64,000 nt of DNA, from assembly GCA_016282915.1 (NCBI GenBank), contig JAEELW010000036.1, positions 1 to 64,000 of the forward strand, written 5' to 3'. Below are positions 52,174 to 60,710 of this stretch, one piece after another. The stretch is from Lachnospiraceae bacterium. Its GTDB lineage: Bacteria > Bacillota > Clostridia > Lachnospirales > Lachnospiraceae. The notes under the pieces are model-generated. The model was not told the origin of the DNA. It did no database searches and saw only the letters and a program-made list of their open reading frames with translations. The translations under genes and the position numbers were made by a program. Numbering within the stretch: position 1 is the first letter of the stretch; every line of letters begins with the position of its first letter.

Positions 52174-53205
52174 ATGGGTGCGGAAGAGAGGAAAACAAAG
52201 GCGGATATCTCCGCGGCGATGAAACGTTACAATCTGCTCCGGGGGATACTCGCGGTCTGGATCGTCTTCGGCCATTGCAGCGATTACATGACGGTTCCGC
52301 CCGGGATCCTTTTCTGGGTAAAGCGCTTTAACCTGGTCTGTGTCGGCATCTTTTTTTTCCTTTCCGGCTTCGGGCTGGAACATTCCCTGCAGACGAAGAA
52401 GGACTATCTCCGCTTTTTCCTGCTGCGGAAATGCGGCGGGCTTTTTCTGATGGCGGTGGTCCAGTATATCTTTGGTGAGCTCGGCTGCTATGCCATGCAC
52501 TATTATGTACCTTATAAAAATATACGGGATCTGCTGCACCGTTTTGCGAGCGGTGTGAACTGGTTTGTCTGGGAACTGATGCTTTTTTATCTGCTCTTCT
52601 TCCTGACGGCGCGCTTTATAAGGCAGCGGCATATCCGCATGGGCGTGATGCTGATCCTCTGTATCGCCGTGATCGCAGTGCTGAGACGGATGGGAGCCGG
52701 AAACAGCTGGTATTACAGCAGCCTGGCTTTTCCCGCCGGGATGGGACTCCGGATCTGCCGGGATGAACTGGAGAAGCGCATACGTTTCTGGCCGGCAATA
52801 CTCATTCTTCTTTCCGCTGCAGCGCTTTTCGGGCTGCCCGCTTTTCTGATCAGAGACGACGGGCTGCTTTCCGTATACGGAAAGAATCTTTTCTGCGTAT
52901 TTACGGCGCTTTGCGGGACGGTGATCCTGACGAAGCTTCCGCTTAAGGGGAAGCTGCCGGCATTTCTTTCGAAGATCTCTCCCGAGATCTTTCTGTACCA
53001 GTTTTCGGCGGCGAGTTTTATGCTGATCTACGCACAGCACCATCGCTGGACGGAGCGGGGCTACGGCTTTGTGCTCTGCAACGTGCTGCTGACACTGGTC
53101 CTTGCGGTCGTCTTCTGCGGGCTGCGGCTCCTGATCACGAAAGGCTTCCGGAGGCTTCGTAAAAAAACGGATGGCGGTATGCATTCGGCGCAGGAGCGGA
53201 CATAA
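52174..53205 (+). CDS. acyltransferase family 3 membrane protein
   Basis: 343 residues, about ten helices. The R-x10-H pair of this family is present near the start (RGILAVWIVFGH), and FFFLSGFGLEHSL follows. Such proteins (OafA-like) acetylate sugars of surface polymers. The fold is clear, the acceptor is not. The final codons run into a large inverted repeat. Confidence 0.88.
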   Translation: MGAEERKTKADISAAMKRYNLLRGILAVWIVFGHCSDYMTVPPGILFWVKRFNLVCVGIFFFLSGFGLEHSLQTKKDYLRFFLLRKCGGLFLMAVVQYIFGELGCYAMHYYVPYKNIRDLLHRFASGVNWFVWELMLFYLLFFLTARFIRQRHIRMGVMLILCIAVIAVLRRMGAGNSWYYSSLAFPAGMGLRICRDELEKRIRFWPAILILLSAAALFGLPAFLIRDDGLLSVYGKNLFCVFTALCGTVILTKLPLKGKLPAFLSKISPEIFLYQFSAASFMLIYAQHHRWTERGYGFVLCNVLLTLVLAVVFCGLRLLITKGFRRLRKKTDGGMHSAQERT

Positions 53206-53260
53206 GAGCTGCCCGGCGACGTAATCCGCACTGCTGTCTTATGTCCGCTCCGTCGCCGGG
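53193..53260 (+). other. two overlapping, mutually exclusive perfect hairpins
   Basis: Stem A: GGAGCGGACATAAGA (53193-53207) with TCTTATGTCCGCTCC (53237-53251), 15 bp. Stem B: CCCGGCGACG (53212-53221) with CGTCGCCGGG (53251-53260), 10 bp. The order A-B-A'-B' with one shared base and no loop to cross stem A means the two cannot coexist. Stem A includes the stop codon of the acyltransferase gene. No T-run follows either stem. Confidence 0.75.
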
Positions 53261-53296
53261 AGCATATGCCGCTATGGAGGGAAAAATGCTTTCTTC

Positions 53297-53328
53297 TTGA
53301 AAAAGAGCGGGAATCGTGCTAATATAAT
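53297..53328 (+). promoter_or_regulatory. promoter of aspS
   Basis: TTGAAA (53297-53302) with TAATAT (53320-53325) at 17 bases, or the overlapping consensus TATAAT (53323-53328) at 20 bases. Confidence 0.6.
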
Positions 53329-53364
53329 ATGAATTTTCTGAAGTGAATGCGGGAGGAAATACGA

Positions 53365-55110
53365 ATGAGCGGGAAATACAGAACAGTTAAGCTGAACGAG
53401 ATCGGTGAGGACAGGATCGGACAGCAGGTGAAGCTGGCCGGCTGGATCGAGAATATACGCGACCATGGCGGCGTGTCCTTTGTCGATCTGAGAGATATGT
53501 ACGGCGTGGTACAGGTGGTGATGCGTGATACCTCATTGCTGGAAGGGCTGACGAGAGAGGACTGCGTGTCCATCGAGGGACCCGTACAGAAGAGGGATGA
53601 GGAGACCTACAATCCCAAGATCCAGAGCGGTACCGTGGAAGTGGAGGCGCAGAGCGTCGAGATCCTCGGCAAGGTATACCGGCAGCTGCCCTTCGAGATC
53701 ATGACCTCGAAGGAGACGCGGGAAGAGGTGCGTCTGAAGTACCGCTATCTCGATCTGCGTAATGCGAAGGTCCGGGATAACATGCTTTTCCGTTCGCAGG
53801 TGATCGCCTACCTCAGGCAGAAGATGACGGAGCTGGGCTTTGTGGAGATACAGACGCCGATCCTCTGCGCGTCTTCGCCGGAAGGCGCCAGGGACTATAT
53901 CGTTCCTTCCCGCAGATATAAGGGAAAGTTCTATGCGCTGCCCCAGGCGCCGCAGCAGTACAAGCAGCTGCTCATGGTCTCGGGCTTTGACCGCTATTTC
54001 CAGATCGCGCCCTGCTTCCGCGATGAGGATGCGCGTGCGGATCGTTCTCCCGGCGAGTTCTATCAGCTGGACTTTGAGATGAGTTTTGCCACCCAGGAGG
54101 ATGTGTTCGCGGTGGGCGAGGAGGTGCTGGAGGCCTGCTTTAGGAAGTTTGCGCCGGAAGGCTCGGAGGTGACGGCGGCACCGTTCCCGATCTATTCGTA
54201 TAAAGAAGCGATGCTGCAGTTCGGCACGGACAAGCCGGATCTGCGCAATCCGCTGCGCATCATCGATGTGACGGAGTTCTTCTCCCGCTGTACCTTTAAG
54301 CCTTTCCACGGCAAGACGGTGCGCGCCATCAACGTGCACAGCCAGATGAGCAAGGGCTTTCACGAGAAGCTCCTGAAATTTGCCCAGGGTATCGGTATGG
54401 GCGGTCTCGGATATCTGGAGGTCCAGGACGACTTAAGCTATAAGGGACCCATCGACAAGTTCATTCCGGACAATATGAAGAAAGAGATCCTGGAACTGGC
54501 GGGACTTTCTGCCGGAGATACGATCTTCTTCATTGCGGATAAGGAAAAACAGGCGAGTCTTTTTGCGGGCCAGATCCGCACGGAGCTGGGCGAGAAGCTG
54601 GAGCTCATCGAAAAGAACGCATACCGTTTCTGCTACATCAATGATTTCCCGATGTATGAATATGATGAGACGGAGAAGAAGATCGGCTTTACCCACAATC
54701 CCTTCTCCATGCCGCAGGGCGGCCTGAAAGCGCTGGAGGAAGAGGATCCGCTGACGATCCTGGCCTACCAGTACGATATCGTGTGCAACGGCGTGGAGCT
54801 TTCCTCCGGTGCCGTGCGTAACCACGATATGAAGATCATGGAGAAGGCTTTTGAGATCGCCGGTTATGACAAAGAGGTGCTGGCGGCAAAATTCGGTGCG
54901 CTCTATAATGCCTTCCAGTTCGGCGCTCCGCCTCATGCAGGCATGGCACCCGGCGTGGACCGCATGATCATGCTGCTCCGGAACGAAGAGAACATCCGAG
55001 AGGTGATCCCTTTCCCCATGAGCGGGACGGCGCAGGATCTGATGTGCGGTGCTCCTTCCGAGGTGACGGAGCTGCAGCTTCGTGAGACGCATATCAAAGT
55101 GAGGGATTAA
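53365..55110 (+). CDS. aspS: aspartyl-tRNA synthetase, bacterial type, probably non-discriminating
   Basis: 581 residues. Order: OB-fold anticodon domain (1-110), class II core with motif 2 ([19 protein letters not shown]) and a GAD insertion domain (about 290-420), then motif 3 ([12 protein letters not shown]). The anticodon domain has DHGG at the position where the non-discriminating Pseudomonas enzyme has His and the E. coli enzyme Leu. With gatC 3 bases downstream, charging of tRNA-Asn with Asp is plausible. ATG 53365 has GGAGG 8 bases upstream. Confidence 0.96.
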   Translation: MSGKYRTVKLNEIGEDRIGQQVKLAGWIENIRDHGGVSFVDLRDMYGVVQVVMRDTSLLEGLTREDCVSIEGPVQKRDEETYNPKIQSGTVEVEAQSVEILGKVYRQLPFEIMTSKETREEVRLKYRYLDLRNAKVRDNMLFRSQVIAYLRQKMTELGFVEIQTPILCASSPEGARDYIVPSRRYKGKFYALPQAPQQYKQLLMVSGFDRYFQIAPCFRDEDARADRSPGEFYQLDFEMSFATQEDVFAVGEEVLEACFRKFAPEGSEVTAAPFPIYSYKEAMLQFGTDKPDLRNPLRIIDVTEFFSRCTFKPFHGKTVRAINVHSQMSKGFHEKLLKFAQGIGMGGLGYLEVQDDLSYKGPIDKFIPDNMKKEILELAGLSAGDTIFFIADKEKQASLFAGQIRTELGEKLELIEKNAYRFCYINDFPMYEYDETEKKIGFTHNPFSMPQGGLKALEEEDPLTILAYQYDIVCNGVELSSGAVRNHDMKIMEKAFEIAGYDKEVLAAKFGALYNAFQFGAPPHAGMAPGVDRMIMLLRNEENIREVIPFPMSGTAQDLMCGAPSEVTELQLRETHIKVRD

Positions 55111-55112
55111 AG

Positions 55113-55406
55113 ATGGCAAATGTGATCAGTGACGAAACGATCGAGTATGTCGGTATCCTGTCCAAACTGAAGCTTAATGATGAAGAAAAGGAACGGGCAA
55201 AGAAGGATCTGGAAGAGATGCTCGATTATATCGACCAGCTGGGTGAACTGGATACGGAGGGCGTGGAACCCATGAGCCATGTGCACCCGCAGGTGAACCG
55301 CTTCCGCGAGGATGTGGTGACAAACGGGGATATGCGTGAGGATATCCTTGCAAATGCGCCGGAGGAACGCGACGGGGCTTTTGTGGTACCCAGGACTTTT
55401 GACTGA
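55113..55406 (+). CDS. gatC: Asp-tRNA(Asn)/Glu-tRNA(Gln) amidotransferase subunit GatC
   Basis: 97 residues. [22 protein letters not shown] and the [20 protein letters not shown] block are GatC features. It stabilises GatA. It starts 2 bases after the aspS stop but is separated from gatA by two unrelated genes, an unusual split of the gatCAB set. Confidence 0.95.
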   Translation: MANVISDETIEYVGILSKLKLNDEEKERAKKDLEEMLDYIDQLGELDTEGVEPMSHVHPQVNRFREDVVTNGDMREDILANAPEERDGAFVVPRTFD

Positions 55407-55420
55407 CAGCAAGGCGGTAT

Positions 55421-56848
55421 ATGCGGGAAAATATCTCAATAGCATTATTGGTACTGATCAGTACGGCCGTGATCTGCTTCATCATCATTGAGGCATATGA
55501 TATCACGCGGCCGTACCGGGATAAGGAGGAGCAGAGCATTGTTTCGGCAAACGGAAGCACTGCTCCTGTTTTAGTTGCGGATAAGCAGGGAGGTGGGGAG
55601 ACACCGCTGCCTTCGCAGATCCCGGAGGGGCCGGAGCCGGCAAAAGCAGCGCAGCCTGCACCGTCAGGCGTGACGCCGACGCCCGTACCGGGAGCGGAGA
55701 AGGATACGGAGGAGCCGGAGCCGACCAAAGCGGCGCATCCCACGCCTACCGAAGGCGTTACACCGACGCCCATGGCCATGATACTGGATATGGATTACAA
55801 TTCCGATGTGGATGACGTGGCTGCGCTGCGTGTGGCGACCCAGCTGTGCCGTCACGGGAGGATCGAGCTGCGGGCCGTCATGGCTTCCACCGCAGGGGAC
55901 AAAGTATGCAAGGCGATGCATGCCCATCTGAATTACGACGGTTTCGGGGATGTGCCCGTAGGGATGGCGAAGGGAAATGTGGTGGCCGGTTCGCCTTACT
56001 GGAAGGATATGACTGACCAGCATTTTGCGATGCACAATTACCGGGTTTATGACAGTGTCGTTCTCTACAAGACGATATTGCGGGAATATGCCGCAAGGGA
56101 GAAGGAACGGCAGGAGAAACTGAAGCAGGAGGAAAAGGAGAGACAGCGGCAGGCGGAAGAAAACCTGCTTCCGGAGATCGAGGGGGAAGGCAATACCAGC
56201 GGAAATGACCGCCGCACCCAGGAAGAGAATGAGCGCCGGAAAAAAGCGGAAGAAGAGGCACAGGTGACCAAGGTACGGATCGTGACCACGGGCTTTCTTG
56301 TCAATATCGCAGCGCTCTTAAGCGACCCGGAGGGCTATGTGCTGGTACGTGATTATGTGGATTCCATCTGGATCACGGGCGGTGTATACCTGCAGGGAAA
56401 CGATTATAACTTCTGTTACACAAAGGAATGCGGGGAAGCGGCAAATTACGTTTCCGTACGCTGTCCCGTGCCGCTCGTATACAGCTCCAGCCTTTCCGTG
56501 GAGAATGAAAAAGGCATGATCAGCTGCGGCAGCAGCATCATGAAGACGGCGTCAAACCGGCTGGATCCGGTAGTGCTGGCATTTACCTGTTATGGAAAGG
56601 CCAATAATGTGAGCCTTATCGGCGGACGTATCGCCTGGGATCCGTTCTGTGTCTGGGCAGCTTCGCTTCCGCCCGAGGAGACGCATACGCATCTGGAACC
56701 CATCCATATGGCGCTGGATACTTCGGGCTGGAATGTGTTCAGCAGGAATCAGCCCGCCAACTGTCAGTTCATCGTGCGTGACAATGATGGTATGGGCTGG
56801 TATGCGGGGCAGCTGGATATGTGGATCGACGCGGGGTTAGCACGTTAA
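55421..56848 (+). CDS. membrane-anchored nucleoside-hydrolase-like surface protein
   Basis: 475 residues. N-terminal helix (ISIALLVLISTAVICFIII), a Pro/Thr-rich linker with a twofold repeat (about 65-120), then an inosine-uridine nucleoside hydrolase domain with ILDMDYNSDVDDVAAL metal motif. A Glu/Lys/Arg coiled-coil insert (about 225-285) interrupts the domain, after which TGFLVNIAALLSD and VDSIWITGGVY resume. The late catalytic DPFCVWAA is present in altered form (usual DP-A). It may act on extracellular nucleosides or bind them. Confidence 0.75.
   Translation: MRENISIALLVLISTAVICFIIIEAYDITRPYRDKEEQSIVSANGSTAPVLVADKQGGGETPLPSQIPEGPEPAKAAQPAPSGVTPTPVPGAEKDTEEPEPTKAAHPTPTEGVTPTPMAMILDMDYNSDVDDVAALRVATQLCRHGRIELRAVMASTAGDKVCKAMHAHLNYDGFGDVPVGMAKGNVVAGSPYWKDMTDQHFAMHNYRVYDSVVLYKTILREYAAREKERQEKLKQEEKERQRQAEENLLPEIEGEGNTSGNDRRTQEENERRKKAEEEAQVTKVRIVTTGFLVNIAALLSDPEGYVLVRDYVDSIWITGGVYLQGNDYNFCYTKECGEAANYVSVRCPVPLVYSSSLSVENEKGMISCGSSIMKTASNRLDPVVLAFTCYGKANNVSLIGGRIAWDPFCVWAASLPPEETHTHLEPIHMALDTSGWNVFSRNQPANCQFIVRDNDGMGWYAGQLDMWIDAGLAR
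55630..55772 (+). repeat. in-frame twofold repeat coding for the Pro/Thr linker
   Basis: Two copies (about 55630-55690 and 55713-55772) encode EP-KAA-P-P--GVTPTP units of the nucleoside-hydrolase-like protein. Confidence 0.65.
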
Positions 56849-56897
56849 GATATTGATCATTATTCAGGGACCGACTGGTCGTTGAACGTAGCTTTCA

Positions 56898-56926
56898 TTG
56901 ACAATATCGACGTTTTGCATTAAAAT
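56898..56926 (+). promoter_or_regulatory. promoter of the third chemoreceptor
   Basis: Consensus TTGACA (56898-56903), 17-base spacer, TAAAAT (56921-56926); leader of about 60 bases. Confidence 0.88.
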
Positions 56927-56991
56927 TATATCACTATCTTTGTCAGCGGGGTAAGAGGTACTCCGCAATTTTTTTCAAGGAGGAAAAGGAT

Positions 56992-58752
56992 ATGGGTTTT
57001 TTAAAAAACATCAGTGTACGAGTAAAACTATTGATCGTTTCAATCCCGCTGGCAGTTGCACTGATCTTTTCCGTGATCTTCATGGCGGTAGAGATCAGCG
57101 GCACCATGAAAGATGTGACAAACGTCTATTATGACATCCTCTATACGGTGAACAGCAAGCTGTTGAACGGTGACCGTGACTTTTACCAGTCCATGAAGGC
57201 GGCTATGCAGTATTATGATTTCATCAACGGGTTTACGGGAGCTCCCCCGGAATTTGCCCAGACACAGCTCCCCGGGGCAATGGAGGACTACGAGTCCAAC
57301 AAGAAACAGGTTTATGACAATGTTTCCAGTGCGGCGGAAGTGGCCAAAAAGAGTGAGAGCCTTTATACCGGGGTGAAATCCGCCAACGGCTATACCTATT
57401 CCTCGGCGGTGAGTGAGTTCAACGATAACATGAAGGCCTGGGAAGCGTCCTTCAACGTGAAGGATAATACCGGTGACTGGGAAGCTTTCCATAACACCTT
57501 CAGCACATCCCGCGACATGATCAATGAGATGCAGGAGATCACCGAGACCTGGGCAACGCAGGAATATGCGGCACTGACGAAGGAGATCCAGACCAAGGTG
57601 CTCATCATCGCGATCCTCTTTGCGATCCTGATCCTGGTACTGGGCGTGATCATTGTGGCCGTGATCCGTGGTATCCGCCGCGGTATTGAAGGCGTGACAG
57701 CCGATCTGGATGAACTTGCCAAAGGAAACCTTACCATCGAGCTGCCTGACGAAAGGACCCTGGGCACCGACGAGATCGGACGTATCCAGAAGAGCTCCAT
57801 CACCCTTTCAAAGAAGCTGCGTGAGGTGATGACACAGAGCCATAGGATGGCTGAGGAACTGACCGCCGCAGGAACGGATCTGGCGGATTCCGCATCCCAG
57901 GCATCCCAGGCCAGCGACCAGGTGACGGATGCCGTGACCGAGATCAGCAAGGGCGCCGTAGCCCAGGCCGAGAGCGTGGAGAACGCAGTGGGCAATACCG
58001 ACGAAATCGGAAAGAATATTGAAGCGATCACCGGAAATGTGAACGAGATGGACAGCTATTCCGAAGAGATGAAGGACGCCTGCGACAAGGCTATGGCATC
58101 ACTGGAGAAGCTGATCCGCCAGAGCGATGATGTGAAGGCTTCCGTGCGTGAGATCGGCGACACCATCAATTCCACGAACGAATCCGCAAAGACCATCAGC
58201 GCCTTTACCCAGGCGATCACCGATATCGCAACGCAGACCAACCTGCTTTCGCTGAATGCCTCCATTGAGGCGGCGCGTGCAGGCGATGCCGGCCGCGGCT
58301 TCGCTGTGGTGGCAGACGAGATCCGTCAGCTGGCCGATCAGTCCAGCGAGAGTGCGGACAAGATCAAGAGCATCGTGGAGCGCCTGCTTGCGGATTCCGC
58401 ATCCAGCGTGAGCGTGCTGGAGAAGCTGAACGAAAGCTTCGGTGTGCAGGGAGAACAGCTGGATTCCACCAAGGCAAACATGGTGAGCATGAGCGGTAAC
58501 GTGACCAGCGTGAAGGATACTTCCACAAGCATCAGTAAACAGGTCAGTGCACTGAATGAAGCAAAGAACAGCCTGATGGAGATCATCAGCGACCTCTCCG
58601 CCATCAGCGAAGAGAATGCGGCATCCACGGAAGAGACCAACGCTTCCATGGAGGAGCTGAATGCGACCTTTACGATCATCAGCGAGTCTGCTGTGAAACT
58701 GCAGGGACTTTCCACGGATCTTACCAGGACGATCAGCTACTTTAAGGTATAA
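56992..58752 (+). CDS. methyl-accepting chemotaxis protein with helical extracellular sensor
   Basis: 586 residues. Helix 1 ([21 protein letters not shown]), an all-helical extracytoplasmic sensor (about 35-200) of four-helix-bundle type, helix 2 ([23 protein letters not shown]), HAMP, and a signalling domain with the [21 protein letters not shown] tip. Distinct from the dCache receptor, so it senses a different signal. AAGGAGGAAAAGGAT precedes ATG 56992. It has its own promoter inside the gat region. Confidence 0.94.
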   Translation: MGFLKNISVRVKLLIVSIPLAVALIFSVIFMAVEISGTMKDVTNVYYDILYTVNSKLLNGDRDFYQSMKAAMQYYDFINGFTGAPPEFAQTQLPGAMEDYESNKKQVYDNVSSAAEVAKKSESLYTGVKSANGYTYSSAVSEFNDNMKAWEASFNVKDNTGDWEAFHNTFSTSRDMINEMQEITETWATQEYAALTKEIQTKVLIIAILFAILILVLGVIIVAVIRGIRRGIEGVTADLDELAKGNLTIELPDERTLGTDEIGRIQKSSITLSKKLREVMTQSHRMAEELTAAGTDLADSASQASQASDQVTDAVTEISKGAVAQAESVENAVGNTDEIGKNIEAITGNVNEMDSYSEEMKDACDKAMASLEKLIRQSDDVKASVREIGDTINSTNESAKTISAFTQAITDIATQTNLLSLNASIEAARAGDAGRGFAVVADEIRQLADQSSESADKIKSIVERLLADSASSVSVLEKLNESFGVQGEQLDSTKANMVSMSGNVTSVKDTSTSISKQVSALNEAKNSLMEIISDLSAISEENAASTEETNASMEELNATFTIISESAVKLQGLSTDLTRTISYFKV

Positions 58753-58768
58753 AATGATCCGGTGATAC

Positions 58769-58878
58769 GCAGGCAGGTACACGATGCCTGGAGCACCGGA
58801 GTTTCAGAGCTGCCGCCCGGCAGGAAGCAGATCCGGCATGGCGGCAGCTTTGTTGCGGTCAGCAGGCAGACGCTGACC
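58769..58878 (+). terminator. cluster of three hairpins after the third chemoreceptor
   Basis: CAGGCaggtacacgatGCCTG near 58769-58790, AGCTGCCGCC/GGCGGCAGCT (58808-58817 with 58840-58849) followed by TTGTTG, and GGTCAGC/GCTGACC near 58857-58878. The middle stem is the best terminator candidate. The rest of this 179-base gap holds nothing else visible. Confidence 0.5.
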
Positions 58879-58931
58879 GGATGATCACGGGGAGAAAGCT
58901 TTATCCCCGCTGTTATACGGGAGAGAGAGAT

Positions 58932-60374
58932 ATGGAACTGAAAGAACTTACGGCGGTGGAACTGGGAGAAAAGATCGCCGCAAAGGAAGTAAAGGTGCGG
59001 GAAGCACTGGATTCGGTCTTTGCGGAGATCGATGCGAAAGAGAGTGAGATCCACAGCTACATCACACTGGACAGGGAACGTGCCTACGAAAGGGCGGACA
59101 GGCTGCAGCAGCTGATCGACAGCGGTGAATGCAAAAGCCCTCTGGCCGGGGTTCCGGTGGCCATCAAGGACAACATGTGTACAAAGGGCCTGCTGACGAG
59201 CTGCGCGTCAAAGATCCTGGGTAATTTTGTCCCCACCTATACCGCGACGGCTGTGGAAAGGCTGGAAGCCGCGGGGGCCGTGATCGTCGGAAAGACCAAT
59301 ATGGACGAATTTGCCATGGGTTCCACCACCGAAACGTCCTATTACGGCGTGACCAGGAATCCGCGCGATACCGGGCGTGTGCCGGGGGGCAGCAGCGGTG
59401 GTTCCGCAGCGGCCGTGGCGGCAAACGAATGCTTTTATGCGCTGGGCAGCGATACCGGCGGATCCATACGCCAGCCTGCGGGTTATTGCGGCGTTGTGGG
59501 GATCAAGCCTACTTACGGAACGGTTTCGCGATACGGTCTGATCGCTTACGGTTCCTCGCTGGACCAGATCGGGCCGCTGGCAAAGGATGTGCGGGATGCG
59601 GCCGCGGTGCTGGAAGCGATCAGTGCTTATGACGAAAAGGATTCCACTTCGCTGGATCGTAAGGATACTTCGTTTACCGCGGCATTGAAAGAGGATGTAA
59701 AGGGACTGCGCATCGGGATACCGGCGGATTATTTCGGAGAAGGTCTGGATCCGGAGGTTGCGTCGGCCGTAAAGGCTGCTGCAAAGGCGCTTCAGGATGC
59801 GGGAGCCGTGGTGGAGGAATTCCCTCTTGCCCATGTGAAATATGCGATCCCTGCTTACTATACGATCGCAGATGCCGAGGCAAGTTCCAATCTGGAGCGC
59901 TTTGACGGTATCAAGTACGGTTATCGTACGGAAGACTATACGGATCTGCATGATATGTATAAAAAGACCCGCTCCGAGGGCTTTGGTACCGAGGTGAAGC
60001 GGCGCATCATGCTGGGAAGTTTCGTGCTTTCTTCGGGTTATTATGATGCCTACTATCTGAAAGCACTGAAGGTAAAGGCGCTGATACGGAAGGCTTTTGA
60101 TGAGGCCTTTGCGAAATATGACCTGATCATCGGACCGGTGGCACCCACGACGGCACCGAAGCTGGGCGAGAGCCTTTCCGATCCCATGAAGATGTATCTG
60201 GGTGATATCTATACCATTTCGGCCAACCTGGCGGGGATCCCGGGGCTGTCGATCCCCTGCGGAAAGGATGAGAACGGCCTGCCGATAGGGATGCAGATCT
60301 TTGGCGACTGCTTTAAGGAGGATCTGATCTTCCGGGCGGCGTATACCTACGAAAAGATCCGGGGAAAATTTTAA
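58932..60374 (+). CDS. gatA: Asp-tRNA(Asn)/Glu-tRNA(Gln) amidotransferase subunit GatA
   Basis: 480 residues, amidase-signature family. Catalytic Lys in VAIKDNMCTKG (about 78), the GGSSGGSAAAVAANE Ser loop (about 155) and nucleophile region GSDTGGSIRQPAGYCG are intact. It releases ammonia from glutamine for GatB. ATG 58932 is preferred over the track start 58881, with GGGAGAG upstream. A microprotein gene separates it from gatB. Confidence 0.97.
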   Translation: MELKELTAVELGEKIAAKEVKVREALDSVFAEIDAKESEIHSYITLDRERAYERADRLQQLIDSGECKSPLAGVPVAIKDNMCTKGLLTSCASKILGNFVPTYTATAVERLEAAGAVIVGKTNMDEFAMGSTTETSYYGVTRNPRDTGRVPGGSSGGSAAAVAANECFYALGSDTGGSIRQPAGYCGVVGIKPTYGTVSRYGLIAYGSSLDQIGPLAKDVRDAAAVLEAISAYDEKDSTSLDRKDTSFTAALKEDVKGLRIGIPADYFGEGLDPEVASAVKAAAKALQDAGAVVEEFPLAHVKYAIPAYYTIADAEASSNLERFDGIKYGYRTEDYTDLHDMYKKTRSEGFGTEVKRRIMLGSFVLSSGYYDAYYLKALKVKALIRKAFDEAFAKYDLIIGPVAPTTAPKLGESLSDPMKMYLGDIYTISANLAGIPGLSIPCGKDENGLPIGMQIFGDCFKEDLIFRAAYTYEKIRGKF

Positions 60375-60437
60375 TCTGGACGCTGCGGCGATCTGCTGCG
60401 GGCGGAAAGAGATATCAAAAGACAGGAGGAAAAAGGA

Positions 60438-60695
60438 ATGAAGAAGATCAAAGCTTATTTTGCGGATTTCGAGACGCCGGTGACGACTACCAGACGCGCG
60501 GTATTTTTCGAGATACTTGCAGCACTTCTGGGCGGTATCATCCTGGGGATACTCATCGCGCCTCCGAAGAAGGTGAGATTGGGATGCAACAACGGCAACA
60601 CGGTCATAAAAGGTGATAAGAAGGGTGAAGATCAGGACGGCTGTGAGTGCTGCTGCGAATGTGACTGCGACAGCAAAAAGGAAGAAGAGAAATAA
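60438..60695 (+). CDS. 85-residue membrane microprotein with Cys-rich tail
   Basis: ATG 60438 follows AGGAGGAAAAAGG. The protein has a soluble N-terminus (AYFADFETPVTTTRR), one helix (FEILAALLGGIILGILIA), a basic turn, and a tail with seven Cys (CNNGN..., then GCECCCECDCDSKKEEE) rich in Asp/Glu. The tail looks like a metal-binding or redox segment. It sits between gatA and gatB, 15 bases before gatB, so it should be co-expressed. No family recognised. Confidence 0.7.
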   Translation: MKKIKAYFADFETPVTTTRRAVFFEILAALLGGIILGILIAPPKKVRLGCNNGNTVIKGDKKGEDQDGCECCCECDCDSKKEEEK

Positions 60696-60710
60696 AAGGG
60701 AGAAAGACGG

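Noticed and set aside
53206-53296. T-box leader before aspS
   Set aside because: No T-box sequence (AGGGTGG-type) or specifier hairpin is present, and the promoter lies after the hairpins.
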